DNA from: Deltaproteobacteria bacterium
GTDB taxonomy: Bacteria; Desulfobacterota; Syntrophia; Syntrophales; UBA2185
Length of the DNA stretch: 50,633 nt
Direction of reading: 5' to 3'
Assembly (NCBI GenBank): GCA_026388545.1
Contig: JAPLJS010000020.1
Location: forward strand, 1-50,633
This document shows, piece after piece, positions 1 through 9,379 of the stretch. How positions within the stretch are numbered: position 1 is the first letter of the stretch; each line of letters starts with the position of its first letter. A model generated the notes under the pieces. The model saw only the letters and a list, made by a program, of their open reading frames with translations, was not told where the DNA came from and made no database searches. Made by a program: the position numbers and the translations under genes.

Positions 1-1158
1 CAGTTCCGGGAAAAAGTCCGTCGCCTCATATGCCTCATCCAACAAGCGGGACTTCATATACTTTTCAAAATACCATTGAGGAATCGCTTCCAGCGCCTGA
101 TCCACCAGCAGGTCAGCCATGCACGGCCTCTCCTTGCCGTAGAATGCCCTCCAATAATGTGTTGTGCCGATGACTTCTTCAGGCTTGATACCACTGAGCT
201 CTTCCAATGCCTTGTTCCAGTAGAGCACCCTGTGGTCCTTCCCGATTACAAAGGTAGGAAGGGGGGAACCCTGAATAACGTTGTACAGTCGCTGTTCGCT
301 TTCCTGGAGTTTTTCCTCTATCTGTTTACGGTCAGTGATATCCTTTGAAACAACAGTTACAGCTACTGTTTTTCCTTCTGTACTTTTAACAGGACTGAAT
401 GTCCGGAGAAAATACCTTCTGTCTCTTTCACTTTCATGCTCATGCTGGATAAATGTGCCGGTGTCGAATACATGTTCCACATACTGGGTAAATTCACACG
501 CGTCGTCCTCTGAATGAACCTCACTATACGTTCTCCCTACTACTTGATCCCAGGGAAGACCAAACCTTTCTAAGTGTCTTTCATTCATAAACAGATACTT
601 GCAATCTCTATCTACAAGGTACATTGAATCTGCAGATGATGCCAGGGATCGATATTTCTCCTCAGATTCTCGCAATGCCTCCTCCGTCCGCTTACGTTCG
701 GTTATATTCCTGGCAATCTCAAGACAGGAAACAATTTTCCCGCCGGCGTCTCTGATGGTGTTCGCTGTATTTTCCCAGATGGTAAGTTCTCCGGTCGGCA
801 TTATTACTCTTCTTTCGGATGTATGGGCTTTACCGTCTCTGTATGCCATTTTCACCGGACATCCGTCACAAATTGTATCGTTACCTTCGTAGACCCGGTA
901 ACATTTTTCCCCCAGTCGGTCTCCGAAAGCGTTCTTCAATACCTCATTTTGATAGATGATATTATAATCTAAATCCTGGATGCTTACACCGGATACCATT
1001 GCATCTATAATGGACTGGAGTTTTTCCTTCTCCGCGTACAGTTCTTCTTCCGCCCGCCTGTGCCTCCATTCTCCCGCGTTCAATTCTGAAACAAGCTGGC
1101 GCATTTCTTCAAGTTCTTTTATGAGCTGCCTTTTTGTCTTATATTTATCTTTCATCAT
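1..1158 (-). CDS. Multi-PAS sensor protein, N-terminal part (runs off the left edge)
   Basis: The reading frame is open from an ATG at 1158 (a second ATG lies at 1155) to the window edge, giving 386 residues with no stop. A short coiled-coil-like segment (residues about 8-45, rich in E/K/R) precedes three PAS domains at roughly 46-155, 167-280 and 288-386. PAS domains 1 and 2 end in the usual PAC-type signatures (ARNITERK, SKDITDRK). PAS1 carries Cys86, Cys97 and Cys100 (the KCY...CDGCP pattern), which suggests a redox or metal-sensitive site. There is no signal peptide or membrane segment in the visible part, so sensing is probably cytoplasmic. The output module lies outside the window; a histidine kinase is the likeliest, but a GGDEF or sigma-54 activator output cannot be excluded. 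The gene is divergent from the metallophosphoesterase gene at 1475. Confidence 0.85.
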   Translation of the reverse strand, partial: MMKDKYKTKRQLIKELEEMRQLVSELNAGEWRHRRAEEELYAEKEKLQSIIDAMVSGVSIQDLDYNIIYQNEVLKNAFGDRLGEKCYRVYEGNDTICDGCPVKMAYRDGKAHTSERRVIMPTGELTIWENTANTIRDAGGKIVSCLEIARNITERKRTEEALRESEEKYRSLASSADSMYLVDRDCKYLFMNERHLERFGLPWDQVVGRTYSEVHSEDDACEFTQYVEHVFDTGTFIQHEHESERDRRYFLRTFSPVKSTEGKTVAVTVVSKDITDRKQIEEKLQESEQRLYNVIQGSPLPTFVIGKDHRVLYWNKALEELSGIKPEEVIGTTHYWRAFYGKERPCMADLLVDQALEAIPQWYFEKYMKSRLLDEAYEATDFFPEL

Positions 1159-1474
1159 ACATCTCTTTAAGAGAAGCGATTGAATGCTTAAATTATACAC
1201 TATTTTTAGAATTTTTGTTAATGGTGATTTGTAAATTATTTTCTGAAGGGCTGCTAACTCTTTTTGATAGGTTTTGCAGTTATAAAGGTAATAATTTACA
1301 GCAGTTTTATCAGTGGTACAAAATTTTATGTTTGTATGTCCTTTCACTTGTGACTTTATATGATGACATGATAGAATCAATCTAAAGAAGGATTATCAGG
1401 CATTTTTATATCGATAACTTTTAAATAATAGCAAACTTTAAGATTATGATCGTTCCTCAATATTTTAAAGAATT
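1159..1474. other. AT-rich divergent intergenic region
   Basis: This 316 bp gap separates the divergently transcribed PAS sensor and metallophosphoesterase genes. It is clearly AT-rich and short frames through it show no protein-like sequence. A possible plus-strand promoter is TTGTGA at 1348-1353 and TAGAAT at 1372-1377 (18 bp spacer), about 100 bp before the metallophosphoesterase start. No terminator or repeat was seen. Confidence 0.5.
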
Positions 1475-2293
1475 ATGAAAATCGTTGCAACCGGTGACAT
1501 CCATTACGACCTGATACGGAACCAGACGGAACAAGAGGCATTCCTTCAATTTATAAAAAGCATGGAAGCTGAAAAACCGGATGTCCTTGTACTGGCGGGC
1601 GATACGGTGGGGTTTGGCTCCCCGAAACTGGAAGAATGTTTGAATTATTTCAGAACAATTGCACCAGTGCGACTTGCAGTTTTCGGAAACCACGAATACT
1701 GGAGCCATGAAGGTGGTACGATCAGTCATCTTGAATTCATGAAAAACAGAATCAAGGGATGCGGCTTTCAACTCCTGGATGAGAATCCGGAGATTATCGA
1801 TGATATCGGTTTTGCGGGCAATTGCTCCTGGTATGATTATTCTTTTGCTCCCAAAGAACTTCCACCACGTTCATCATACGAAAAAAAGATATTTGGCGGG
1901 CATATTATCTGGAATGATGTCCGTTTTATCAGGCTTGGCAAAACGGACAGTGACTATATGAATGAACTCCTGAAAAAGCTGAAGGAAGATATACGGACGC
2001 TTGAATCAGAGGTGGATCAGATTGTTGTCGTTACCCATCACATCGGTTTTGTGGAAATGTTAACATTATTGGACGATTTTCCCGGATTGAATTTCTGCAA
2101 TGCCTTTATGGGCAGTTATAGACTTGGAGACATGCTCTTACTACATCCCAAGGTAAGATACCACATATGTGCACACACTCACGTTCAGAAAGTGGTAAAA
2201 AAAGAACATCTGATTTCGATCAACCCGGGTTCGACGTATGATGAAAAAAAATATCTCACTATGGTAATACCTGAGGATAATGCGGAGGTTTAA
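1475..2293 (+). CDS. Calcineurin-type metallophosphoesterase
   Basis: A 272-residue cytoplasmic protein with the five metallophosphoesterase signature blocks in order: GDIHYD (Asp8, His10), AGDTVG (Asp43), GNHEYW (Asn72, His73), THHIG (His188, His189) and AHTHVQ (His234, His236). These build the usual two-metal site that hydrolyses phosphomonoesters or diesters. The canonical GHTH is AHTH here, which is tolerated in the family. The substrate cannot be read from sequence. Its stop is two bases before the GTG of the DUF1460 amidase, whose Shine-Dalgarno sequence lies inside this gene's last codons, so the two are co-transcribed and probably translationally coupled. That context hints at a cell-wall role, which is inference. 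Confidence 0.88.
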   Translation: MKIVATGDIHYDLIRNQTEQEAFLQFIKSMEAEKPDVLVLAGDTVGFGSPKLEECLNYFRTIAPVRLAVFGNHEYWSHEGGTISHLEFMKNRIKGCGFQLLDENPEIIDDIGFAGNCSWYDYSFAPKELPPRSSYEKKIFGGHIIWNDVRFIRLGKTDSDYMNELLKKLKEDIRTLESEVDQIVVVTHHIGFVEMLTLLDDFPGLNFCNAFMGSYRLGDMLLLHPKVRYHICAHTHVQKVVKKEHLISINPGSTYDEKKYLTMVIPEDNAEV

Positions 2294-2295
2294 TA

Positions 2296-3114
2296 GTGAT
2301 TTATCGTTCAGCAGATCGTATTATTTATGACGACCTGATTGATTCTGCCTGTCGGAAATGGAAGAGAGCACAATCAATCAGTGAACTGATGCTCAATGTG
2401 GGAAAATATTTTCTTGGGTTTCCTTATGTGAGCAATACACTTGAAATTGAAAGTGAGGAGAGCCTTGTCATAAACTTAAGGGGATTCGATTGTTTCACCT
2501 TTATCGAAAATGTTGTGGTGCTGGCAAGGCAGATCAGGGAGGAAATATTCACCTTCGAGGACTATGCTGCCGAGTTGGAAAAAATCCGTTACCGCAATGG
2601 TATAGTAAACGGATATTCTTCGCGCCTTCATTATTTTTCAGATTGGCTCTTCGATAATGAACGTAAAGGGGTTGTCAAGGATATTACCGGGGAAAAGGGA
2701 GGGGAACCTTTTTTAAAAGAAATCAATTTTATGACGATGCATCGGGATGATTATACCGGGTTGAGCACTGATGGATCGTTCCGGGATATGAAGACTGTTG
2801 AAATGAACCTGTCCGGCAGGTCGCTGTCCTATATTAAAAAAGCTGAATTAAGACGGTTCGAGAATGGAATTGAGAACGGGGATCTTATCGCCGTTACTAC
2901 CGGTATCGAGGGATTGGATGTCGTACATGTCGGTCTGGCTGTCCGCATCGGGAGAAGGATTCATCTTTTACATGCATCGAAAATCGAGAAGATGATTGTT
3001 CTTTCCGTTACCACTTTGTATCAGTATCTCTCCAGAAGAAAAATGATGACCGGAATTATGGTTGGGCGGGTTAATCCGGTTTGTCAAAATGATGATAATC
3101 TATTGATGGCCTGA
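2296..3114 (+). CDS. DUF1460 / N-acetylmuramoyl-L-alanine amidase-like protein (NlpC/P60 fold)
   Basis: A 272-residue protein matching the DUF1460 pattern. It has a nucleophile Cys66 in GFDCFTFIEN, His211 in VVHVGLAV and a further His226 in LLHAS, an arrangement shared with NlpC/P60 cysteine peptidases. Family members are annotated as N-acetylmuramoyl-L-alanine amidase-like and act on peptidoglycan fragments. No signal peptide is visible, so it probably acts on imported or cytoplasmic fragments. The start is the GTG at 2296, chosen because GGAGGT at 2284-2289 sits just upstream and the gene then abuts the metallophosphoesterase. The last 44 bp overlap the convergent M15 peptidase gene. Exact bond specificity cannot be read from sequence. 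Confidence 0.82.
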   Translation: MIYRSADRIIYDDLIDSACRKWKRAQSISELMLNVGKYFLGFPYVSNTLEIESEESLVINLRGFDCFTFIENVVVLARQIREEIFTFEDYAAELEKIRYRNGIVNGYSSRLHYFSDWLFDNERKGVVKDITGEKGGEPFLKEINFMTMHRDDYTGLSTDGSFRDMKTVEMNLSGRSLSYIKKAELRRFENGIENGDLIAVTTGIEGLDVVHVGLAVRIGRRIHLLHASKIEKMIVLSVTTLYQYLSRRKMMTGIMVGRVNPVCQNDDNLLMA

Positions 3115-3619
3115 AATATCCTCCCCACCGCCATCCCCGATTAAGGAATTCCCTCACAATGGAATGGGTTTCGGAAAGAGTTCCTGATCTTTCCGGATCA
3201 TAGATTGCATCTGGCGGATCAATCCGTCCGTTTTCGTATATGACGGGATTCAGATACGGATTAATATCTACAGCCTTTCCATACGCGTGGTGTGATAACC
3301 TTTCCGTGCCCGAAACGAAGCGGTAGTTAAAGGCGGAGGAGTTGTTATCTGCCATTGACATGTCGTCCGACCAATCGTATTTCACAATCGGGACCACCCG
3401 GGCTATGGGGAATTTTAACCGTTCGATTATCTCGAAAATCTCGATCACCTCTTTTTCTACACCCCTGTGAACGACAAGTTGCCCCTGGTGTAATCGACCA
3501 TCGAAAGCCCGGTAGCATACAGTGATAAGGCATAAGGAATCGATAACCTCCTTGGGTGCTTTTGTGCCAAAAACGGCTTCCTCAAAGGTCATACTACTGT
3601 CGATTATGGGAATATTCAT
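3071..3619 (-). CDS. M15-family D-Ala-D-Ala carboxypeptidase / L-Ala-D-Glu endopeptidase-like protein
   Basis: A 182-residue protein with the M15 zinc site: SHHAYGKAVDIN (His111, Asp118 in the HxxGxAxD pattern) and DYHHF (His177) near the C-terminus. The Trp-rich RGWRWGG before it is also typical of M15C enzymes. M15 enzymes trim peptide stems of peptidoglycan. No signal peptide or SH3/PG-binding domain is visible, so it is a minimal catalytic domain. It is convergent with, and overlaps by 44 bp, the DUF1460 gene. On its own strand it follows the DUF4922 gene by 6 bp, so GT2, DUF4922 and M15 appear to be one minus-strand operon. Confidence 0.85.
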   Translation of the reverse strand: MNIPIIDSSMTFEEAVFGTKAPKEVIDSLCLITVCYRAFDGRLHQGQLVVHRGVEKEVIEIFEIIERLKFPIARVVPIVKYDWSDDMSMADNNSSAFNYRFVSGTERLSHHAYGKAVDINPYLNPVIYENGRIDPPDAIYDPERSGTLSETHSIVREFLNRGWRWGGYFRPSIDYHHFDKPD

Positions 3620-3625
3620 AAGGCT

Positions 3626-4645
3626 TTAAAGTGATACGGCTTCAATTGCTTTTTGAATCGTTTCGGGGTCCACGGAAATTTCTTTGTAAATGTTCTGAAT
3701 CAGCTCATGATCGATGGCGATAAAATCTTTTTCTATCGGGGTTATAATAACCCCTCCCATATCCACCAATCCCGGCGAGATCAGTATCCGTTCACTCCCC
3801 GGTAAAAAATAGACGTCGGGACGATGCTTGCGTCGCGGGAAAATCACGACTTGCCATGCATTTCTGTTATATGAGCACAGGAGATTCAGCATCGGCTCAT
3901 CGGGTGTTGACAGGACACTTTTCAGCGCCGAAATAACGTTCATTAAAGCGGTACTGACGGCGCCATAATTATTTCCTTCAATAATAATAATTTCCCGCCC
4001 CACGTTTTTTACTCTCAAGAGGGATATGCCATCTCCACGTTTCATGAGAATCCGTTTGTCGCTGTCCTGAATTTCTTTCTCGATCGGCAGTACCCCGACC
4101 GGAGCTGCCTGAATATGCATGTGGTCCGGTGCGGAAGCCCCGCTTTGTGGTCCGTTGTAATATATGTTGAAATCCGGACCGAAATCCTTTGCCAATGACA
4201 AAAATGCCGGAAGGGCGCCTTCTGAAGACTGGGGAATATGTCTGATGTGGGAAACTGTAAAATGCTTCGGAAATATCGGATAAGGGTTGCAGAGTATAAT
4301 AAAATCATGCCGGTATACAATACACCGTTGCGCATCAGGGAGATTTTCGAGACATAGGAAGCATGGCCTTTTATTAATGGATTTTTTATCAACCGGCGCC
4401 GCAGTGCTGATAATCCTTGCCGGATTGAACTGGAGCTTTACCGAAAATCCACTGCAACGGAGCTCACGCACACGTATATTGCCCATGGCAATATATCCAT
4501 GGGAGAGTTCTTGCCACGAAGTTTTCTGCTGTGTGAGCAGTTCGAGGCAAAGGGCAGCTAGTGACGGTTCGGAAGCATTACTGTTGAATGATGTAAAAAT
4601 TCTTTGTTTCAGCAGGTTGTCGATCAGCATGGTCTTATTTCGCAA
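3626..4645 (-). CDS. DUF4922 protein, HIT-like nucleotide-sugar phosphorylase/transferase fold
   Basis: A 339-residue protein with the marks of the DUF4922 family: a CFLC pair (Cys95, Cys98), [32 protein letters not shown] and a second-half segment ending in a conserved hydrophobic core. The DHMHIQ stretch (His175, His177, Gln179) parallels the HxHxQ active site of GalT, Ap4A phosphorylase and GDP-hexose phosphorylases, where the first His carries the nucleotidyl group. A nucleotide-sugar phosphorylase or transferase role is therefore reasonable but unproven. The longest frame opens with TTG at 4645 and overlaps the GT2 gene by 11 bp. ATG at 4630, four bases after the GT2 stop, is an equally plausible start (334 residues). 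Neither has a strong Shine-Dalgarno sequence. Confidence 0.78.
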   Translation of the reverse strand: MRNKTMLIDNLLKQRIFTSFNSNASEPSLAALCLELLTQQKTSWQELSHGYIAMGNIRVRELRCSGFSVKLQFNPARIISTAAPVDKKSINKRPCFLCLENLPDAQRCIVYRHDFIILCNPYPIFPKHFTVSHIRHIPQSSEGALPAFLSLAKDFGPDFNIYYNGPQSGASAPDHMHIQAAPVGVLPIEKEIQDSDKRILMKRGDGISLLRVKNVGREIIIIEGNNYGAVSTALMNVISALKSVLSTPDEPMLNLLCSYNRNAWQVVIFPRRKHRPDVYFLPGSERILISPGLVDMGGVIITPIEKDFIAIDHELIQNIYKEISVDPETIQKAIEAVSL

Positions 4646-6113
4646 TCAACTTTTGACGCGCCATGATCTCGATCGTACGAATCTTGTCTTTGAACGCATC
4701 ATTACGATTAATCTTCTCAATGGACAGTGCGGCGTCGGTATTTCCCTCCCATCGGCGGCAAAAATAGATACTCTCATAAATTCTGCCTATCCGATACTCT
4801 CGTGACAGCCGCAGGGCTATCGCATAGTCTTCTCCATAGCCGACATTCAGGAATCCGATAGCGCGAAGAAGCTCAGTGTCAAATGCTCTCGGGGCTCCCA
4901 GGCCGTTGATGCGCAACGCATTATTGCGTCCGTTGGCGTCGGTCCATTCCCTGTGGTCGATTAAACCGGGTGGTATTTGCTCCAGCAATTCATTAACGAG
5001 CGTATAAGATCCGGTAACCATTGCAAAGTCGCCGTTTCGGAATACGTTGATGATCTTCTGCAACGTCTCAGGACTGCTGTACAAATCGTCTGAGTCTAAC
5101 TGAACGGCGTAGCGACCGCAAAATTCCGAAAAGACCGCCTCGTTCCAGCACCCTCCGATACTGAGATCGAATCGTGATGGAATGATATGCTTGAGTGCGG
5201 GATAACGTTGAGAGAGCTCAACCAGGATTGGTGTTGTGCCATCCGTGGAGTGGTTATCAACAACAATAACATTGAACGGAAAGTTCGTCTCCTGAGACAG
5301 AGCACTTTGTACCGCGTTCGTGATTGTTCTTAAACGGTTACGTACCGGAATTACCACACTTGCCTCGACAGGGAATTTGTGCTCTGAGACGGGTACCTTC
5401 TTAAAGTACGGTTCGAGGCAGGCGCCGATGTTTTTTAAATGCCGTGTAACAACCTCCTCCATTTCTTTTTGTACGGCTTGGTTGCGGGGGTCGGCATAAT
5501 CGAACAGGCTTTCACGTGACGATCCCTCTTTGCCCGTTTCGTCTATTTCACCCTTTGTGTAGAGAAATTCCTGAATATGAAAAAGTCGGTGTTCAATGGA
5601 GAGCTTCAATCGGAGGTCATATAAACCGGCGTGTTTTACCTCCGGTATGGCGCCGTATTTATTGAATACTCGGATAACTGCGGGGATAGAAAAAAGGATT
5701 ACAGACCCGAAGTCAAATGCATCACGGATGCTTCCCGATTGATAGTCATTCAGGGGATGTTCAATAAGTTCTCCATTTTTCTTTTCCAAATAGTCACAAT
5801 AGACCATACCTGCATCTGTCAATTCCGCTACATCGATAAAACGTTCCAGGGCGCCGGGTGTAATATGAATTTCCTGAGATTGAGTGAGTATGAAGAGAAA
5901 ATCTGTGCTGATTTTTTCGATAAGTTTATTGAGCGCCTTGCCCGAAGTCAGGGATTCGGCTTGCATGCCTTCACATTTCGGCCATGGTGACTTGAATGAC
6001 GAGTCATGGAGAACGATAACTTTGTCAATCAAGGGTGATTCCATCAAGGGTTGAATCATCCCTGTAAAATATGACTTCGCACTGAACGGAATAACGGCGG
6101 TTATCTTGCCCAT
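4635..6113 (-). CDS. Two-domain family 2 glycosyltransferase
   Basis: A 492-residue soluble protein. Residues about 250-460 form a clear GT2 (GT-A) domain: [27 protein letters not shown], the metal-binding QLDSDDLY (340-343) and GYGEDYAI, which looks like the acceptor or base motif. Residues 1-200 resemble a second, degenerate GT-A domain ([25 protein letters not shown]) without a convincing DXD. There are no membrane segments, so it is not a typical undecaprenyl-linked enzyme. It is the first gene of a minus-strand run with DUF4922 and M15, overlapping DUF4922 or abutting it. Donor and acceptor cannot be deduced. The neighbours make a peptidoglycan or amino-sugar substrate the first thing to consider. 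Confidence 0.85.
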   Translation of the reverse strand: MGKITAVIPFSAKSYFTGMIQPLMESPLIDKVIVLHDSSFKSPWPKCEGMQAESLTSGKALNKLIEKISTDFLFILTQSQEIHITPGALERFIDVAELTDAGMVYCDYLEKKNGELIEHPLNDYQSGSIRDAFDFGSVILFSIPAVIRVFNKYGAIPEVKHAGLYDLRLKLSIEHRLFHIQEFLYTKGEIDETGKEGSSRESLFDYADPRNQAVQKEMEEVVTRHLKNIGACLEPYFKKVPVSEHKFPVEASVVIPVRNRLRTITNAVQSALSQETNFPFNVIVVDNHSTDGTTPILVELSQRYPALKHIIPSRFDLSIGGCWNEAVFSEFCGRYAVQLDSDDLYSSPETLQKIINVFRNGDFAMVTGSYTLVNELLEQIPPGLIDHREWTDANGRNNALRINGLGAPRAFDTELLRAIGFLNVGYGEDYAIALRLSREYRIGRIYESIYFCRRWEGNTDAALSIEKINRNDAFKDKIRTIEIMARQKLIAK

Positions 6114-6245
6114 GGGTTATCTCCTAAAAGCGTATCCTGATTATATCCGCGATAAGTACTATCTTTCTCACCCGTTTCATAGGTATCATTTTTTAACACA
6201 GAAATTAATGGATACAAAGATAAAGTTTTTGCCTTATGAACTTAC

Positions 6246-6273
6246 TTGACAAATAGTATCGTTATGCTATCCT
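6246..6273 (+). promoter_or_regulatory. Sigma-70-type promoter of the dodecin gene
   Basis: TTGACA at 6246-6251 and TATCCT at 6268-6273, with a 16 bp spacer, lie about 60 bp before the dodecin start. Downstream, in the leader, TTAACACG occurs twice in tandem (6293-6300 and 6302-6309), which could be a protein-binding site. Confidence 0.55.
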
Positions 6274-6334
6274 TCTTCAAAGTGAGGTGAGGTTAACACG
6301 TTTAACACGGTCAAGAGAAAGGAGGGGGCATAGT

Positions 6335-6544
6335 ATGTCAGTATACAAAATTATTGAAATTGTTGGAACAAGTCCCAAATCATGGGAAGATGCTGCCCAG
6401 GTCGCCCTGACAACCTCTTCAAAGTCACTCGAAGATTTGAGAGTTGCGGAGGTTGTAAAGCTGGACGTTACCGTTGAAGATGGGAAAATAACGTCCTTCA
6501 GGGTAAGACTCAATATCTCATTCAAGTACAAAGAAGGTGCATAG
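6335..6544 (+). CDS. Dodecin-family flavin-binding protein
   Basis: A 69-residue protein of dodecin length and pattern: MSVYKIIEIVGTSPKSWEDA, a helix with SSKSLEDL, then VEDGKITSFRVRLNISFKY. Dodecins assemble into hollow dodecamers that store or buffer flavins or CoA. The start at 6335 is preferred over upstream codons because AGGAGG at 6320-6325 precedes it and homologues begin at this point. In characterised dodecins an aromatic residue (RWFEV or AWVKEQ) stacks on the isoalloxazine ring; here that segment reads LRVAEVV and has no tryptophan, so the ligand may differ. The gene stands alone, with its own promoter and a strong terminator. Confidence 0.9.
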   Translation: MSVYKIIEIVGTSPKSWEDAAQVALTTSSKSLEDLRVAEVVKLDVTVEDGKITSFRVRLNISFKYKEGA

Positions 6545-6581
6545 ACGGATTGTGTTCACTATAAAATAACATTAAAAAGGC

Positions 6582-6606
6582 AGAGGGGTCGAAAGACCCC
6601 TCTTTA
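6582..6606 (+). terminator. Rho-independent terminator after dodecin
   Basis: A perfect 9 bp stem, AGAGGGGTC / GACCCCTCT, with a GAAA tetraloop, is followed by TTTAT. It ends the dodecin transcript before the clpS promoter. Confidence 0.9.
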
Positions 6607-6648
6607 TCTTTGATAACACTTCATCATCTACTGCCACAAATAACCCCA

Positions 6649-6677
6649 TTGACAGACTGTCTTCCTTGTCTTATATT
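6649..6677 (+). promoter_or_regulatory. Near-consensus sigma-70 promoter of clpS-clpA-aat
   Basis: TTGACA at 6649-6654, a 17 bp spacer and TATATT at 6672-6677 form a near-consensus promoter 54 bp before the clpS ATG. It sits directly after the dodecin terminator and so defines the start of the N-degron operon. Confidence 0.75.
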
Positions 6678-6730
6678 ATTCAACAAAAGAGTGAATAGAA
6701 AACTGCTGATTTACAGTTTGGGAAATTTAT

Positions 6731-7054
6731 ATGCCGAAGTACCCTGATCCCGATTCAATGAATGATAGAGATATCAAGCTAGAACCCGACACTGTTCTGC
6801 AAGAGCCAAAGATGTATCGGGTTATACTTTATAATGATCATTATACCACGATGGACTTTGTGATAGAAATACTCATGGTTGTGTTCCACAAGCCGGCTGC
6901 GGAAGCGACCAAGATCATGCTTGATGTCCATAAAAAAGGGGCGGGTATGTGCGGGGTGTATACGTATGATATTGCCTCCACCAAAGTGGCTCATGTCCAT
7001 AGCATGGCGAAGAGGAGAGAATTTCCTCTAAAGTGTTCATTGGAGGAGGCCTGA
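6731..7054 (+). CDS. clpS: ClpS adaptor (N-recognin)
   Basis: A 107-residue ClpS with the diagnostic core: YRVILYNDHYTTMDFVIEIL, FHKPAAEATKIMLDVHKKGAGMCG, YDIASTKVAHV and a C-terminal KCSLEEA. In the family the YNDxxTxMxFV segment forms the hydrophobic pocket that binds N-terminal Leu, Phe, Trp and Tyr, and the conserved HxxG part of the following helix contacts the alpha-amino group. ClpS hands such substrates to ClpA. The gene is 16 bp upstream of clpA and in the same operon as aat, which makes the same N-degrons. The N-terminal 25 residues are polar and likely flexible, as expected for the part that enters the ClpA pore. Confidence 0.96.
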   Translation: MPKYPDPDSMNDRDIKLEPDTVLQEPKMYRVILYNDHYTTMDFVIEILMVVFHKPAAEATKIMLDVHKKGAGMCGVYTYDIASTKVAHVHSMAKRREFPLKCSLEEA

Positions 7055-7070
7055 CCATCGGGGAAATACT

Positions 7071-9338
7071 ATGAAAATAAGTGAAAGTCTCAATCAAATT
7101 ATCATGGCCGCTTATGCTGAAGCCAATACGCGGTCTCATGAATTTGTGACACCGGAACACCTTCTGTACGCCGCACTTTTCTTTGATGATGGGGCCGAAA
7201 TCATCCAAAGATGCGGTGGCGATCCGGAGCATTTAAAAAGAGTATTATCAAAGCATCTCCGAGAGAGCAATCCCGTTGTGGGTGACGCCCAGTCCGTCCA
7301 GTCACTGGGATTTCAAAATGTTCTGGAGAGGGCTGTATGGCATACAACCTCAGCACAGAAGAATATCGTGGAATTAGGAGATGTTCTCGTTTCCATTTTT
7401 GATGAAAGAGAATCCCATGCCTCATTTTTCCTGAGAAAAGAAGGTGTTACTCGACTTGCTTTGCTTAATTATATCTCTCACGGTGTTTCCATATTACCTG
7501 AAGCGACGGATACGCAAAAGCAGGATAGCAAAAGGGATGAAGGTGAATCTGAACAGCCCTCCAGGGAAAAGGATTCAGAGCAAAACAAGATATTAAAGGC
7601 ATTCACGACTGAACTGACGGCCAAGGCGAGGGCCGGCGAGATAGATCCCCTGATTGGGAGAGAGGATATTCTTGAAAGGACCATTCAGGTGCTGTGCCGG
7701 CGATTCAAGAATAACCCGGTACATGTCGGCGAGCCTGGTGTAGGGAAAACGGCTATTACCGAAGGACTTGCGCAGCTCATTGACGATGGAAAGGTTCCGA
7801 AACGCCTGAAGGGTTCAAAGATTTATGCCCTGGACATGGGTGCGATCATAGCCGGTACAAGATTCCGGGGAGACTTTGAAGAGCGTATGAAACGGGTGAT
7901 TGCGGAACTTCAGAAACAGGAAAAGGCAATACTCTTCATTGATGAGATTCATAATATTGTCGGTGCAGGGGCTGTTTCCGGAGGTTCCCTGGATGCGTCC
8001 AATATCCTGAAGCCCTCACTGGCTTCGGGAAAGCTCCGATGTATTGGTTCCACAACATACGATGAATACCGTAAATATTTTGAGAAAGATGGAGCCCTGT
8101 CCCGCAGGTTCCAGAAAATTGAAGTATCCGAGCCTACAACAGATGAAACCTTCAAGATTCTGCAGGGTCTCAAGAATAAATACGAAGAATATCATCGTGT
8201 GTCATATACCGAAGAGGCCCTTCGGGCGGCTGCGGAATTATCCGATAAATATATCAATGACCGCAGGTTGCCGGACAAGGCGATCGATGTGATTGATGAG
8301 GCAGGCGCTCTCGCCAATATGAAGGATGCTGATGAATCTACGGAAAAGATTATTAATAACCATGACATTGAGGCGATCGTTGCAAAGATCGCCCGGATTC
8401 CTGAGAGAAACGTTTCTTCCTCCGATCTTGACAAGCTGAAGGATCTGGAGACAAGTCTGAAGGGGAGGATCTTTGGGCAGGATCAGGCGATTGATTTTGT
8501 GGTAGAGGCAATCAAGCGTTCACGGGTAGGGTTCCGTGAACCTCATAAACCCATTGCCTCTCTTTTGTTTGTGGGGCCGACGGGTGTGGGTAAAACTGAG
8601 CTGGCTCGCCAGCTTGCTGATACTCTCGGAGTGCCGCTCAACCGTTATGATATGAGTGAATACCAGGAGAAGCACACCGTGGCAAAGTTTGTGGGGGCGC
8701 CTCCGGGCTATGTGGGTTACGAAGAAGGTGGACTCCTTACAGAGGCTATAAGGAAGAACCCGCATTCTGTCCTGCTCCTCGATGAAATCGAGAAGGCCCA
8801 TACTGATATATTCAACACCCTCCTTCAGGTTATGGACTATGCAACACTGACGGATAACAGCGGAAGAAAAGCGGATTTCCGCAATGTGGTTGTCCTCATG
8901 ACATCGAATGCGGGAGCGCGTGAGATGGGCAGGCAAACTATCGGATTCGAGGCCAAGACCATCAACCGGGATGCAGTATTTACGGCGGTGGAGCGAATCT
9001 TTTCCCCCGAGTTCAGAAACCGACTCGATGGCGTAGTAAATTTCAACGGCCTGACCCATGAAGTGGTTCTCTTGATTGTCAAAAAGGCCATCGGTGAATT
9101 TTCAGTTCAGTTGCAGGAGAAAAATGTATCACTGCAGGTTACCGACCAGTGTTATGATTGGCTTGGCCGTAAAGGTTATTCTGAGGAGTTCGGGGCAAGA
9201 GAGATTGCCCGGCTCATCCAGGACAAGATAAAACGGTTCTTTGTGGATGAGGTGCTTTTCGGGAAACTGCATAAGGGCGGCACTGCTCTTGCGGATATTG
9301 AAAATGATGATGTGGCTTTGCGGGTCATTGAAGGGTAA
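7071..9338 (+). CDS. clpA: ATP-dependent Clp protease ATP-binding subunit ClpA
   Basis: A 755-residue class 1 Clp/Hsp100 unfoldase. It has a Clp N-domain (about 1-145), a charged linker (145-175), AAA-1 with Walker A GEPGVGKT (220-227) and Walker B FIDE (289-292), and AAA-2 with Walker A GPTGVGKT (502-509) and Walker B LLDE (569-572). There is no long coiled-coil middle domain, so this is ClpA rather than ClpB or ClpC. The IGF tripeptide (624-626) in the SNAG...TIGFE segment is the loop that docks ClpP. A histidine stands just before the first Walker A (VHVGEPG), where a hydrophobic residue is usual. ClpP is not encoded in this window. Confidence 0.97.
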   Translation: MKISESLNQIIMAAYAEANTRSHEFVTPEHLLYAALFFDDGAEIIQRCGGDPEHLKRVLSKHLRESNPVVGDAQSVQSLGFQNVLERAVWHTTSAQKNIVELGDVLVSIFDERESHASFFLRKEGVTRLALLNYISHGVSILPEATDTQKQDSKRDEGESEQPSREKDSEQNKILKAFTTELTAKARAGEIDPLIGREDILERTIQVLCRRFKNNPVHVGEPGVGKTAITEGLAQLIDDGKVPKRLKGSKIYALDMGAIIAGTRFRGDFEERMKRVIAELQKQEKAILFIDEIHNIVGAGAVSGGSLDASNILKPSLASGKLRCIGSTTYDEYRKYFEKDGALSRRFQKIEVSEPTTDETFKILQGLKNKYEEYHRVSYTEEALRAAAELSDKYINDRRLPDKAIDVIDEAGALANMKDADESTEKIINNHDIEAIVAKIARIPERNVSSSDLDKLKDLETSLKGRIFGQDQAIDFVVEAIKRSRVGFREPHKPIASLLFVGPTGVGKTELARQLADTLGVPLNRYDMSEYQEKHTVAKFVGAPPGYVGYEEGGLLTEAIRKNPHSVLLLDEIEKAHTDIFNTLLQVMDYATLTDNSGRKADFRNVVVLMTSNAGAREMGRQTIGFEAKTINRDAVFTAVERIFSPEFRNRLDGVVNFNGLTHEVVLLIVKKAIGEFSVQLQEKNVSLQVTDQCYDWLGRKGYSEEFGAREIARLIQDKIKRFFVDEVLFGKLHKGGTALADIENDDVALRVIEG

Positions 9339-9379
9339 TCATAGTATCCCCTGCCTTTTAAAAAGATATCAACTATCTC

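Noticed and set aside
76-1183. Four plus-strand open frames across the first 1.2 kb
   Set aside because: They are antisense shadows. The minus strand carries one continuous frame with three recognisable PAS domains.
8520-9091. Antisense frames within clpA, up to 179 codons
   Set aside because: They oppose a gene with intact Walker motifs and read as low-quality sequence.
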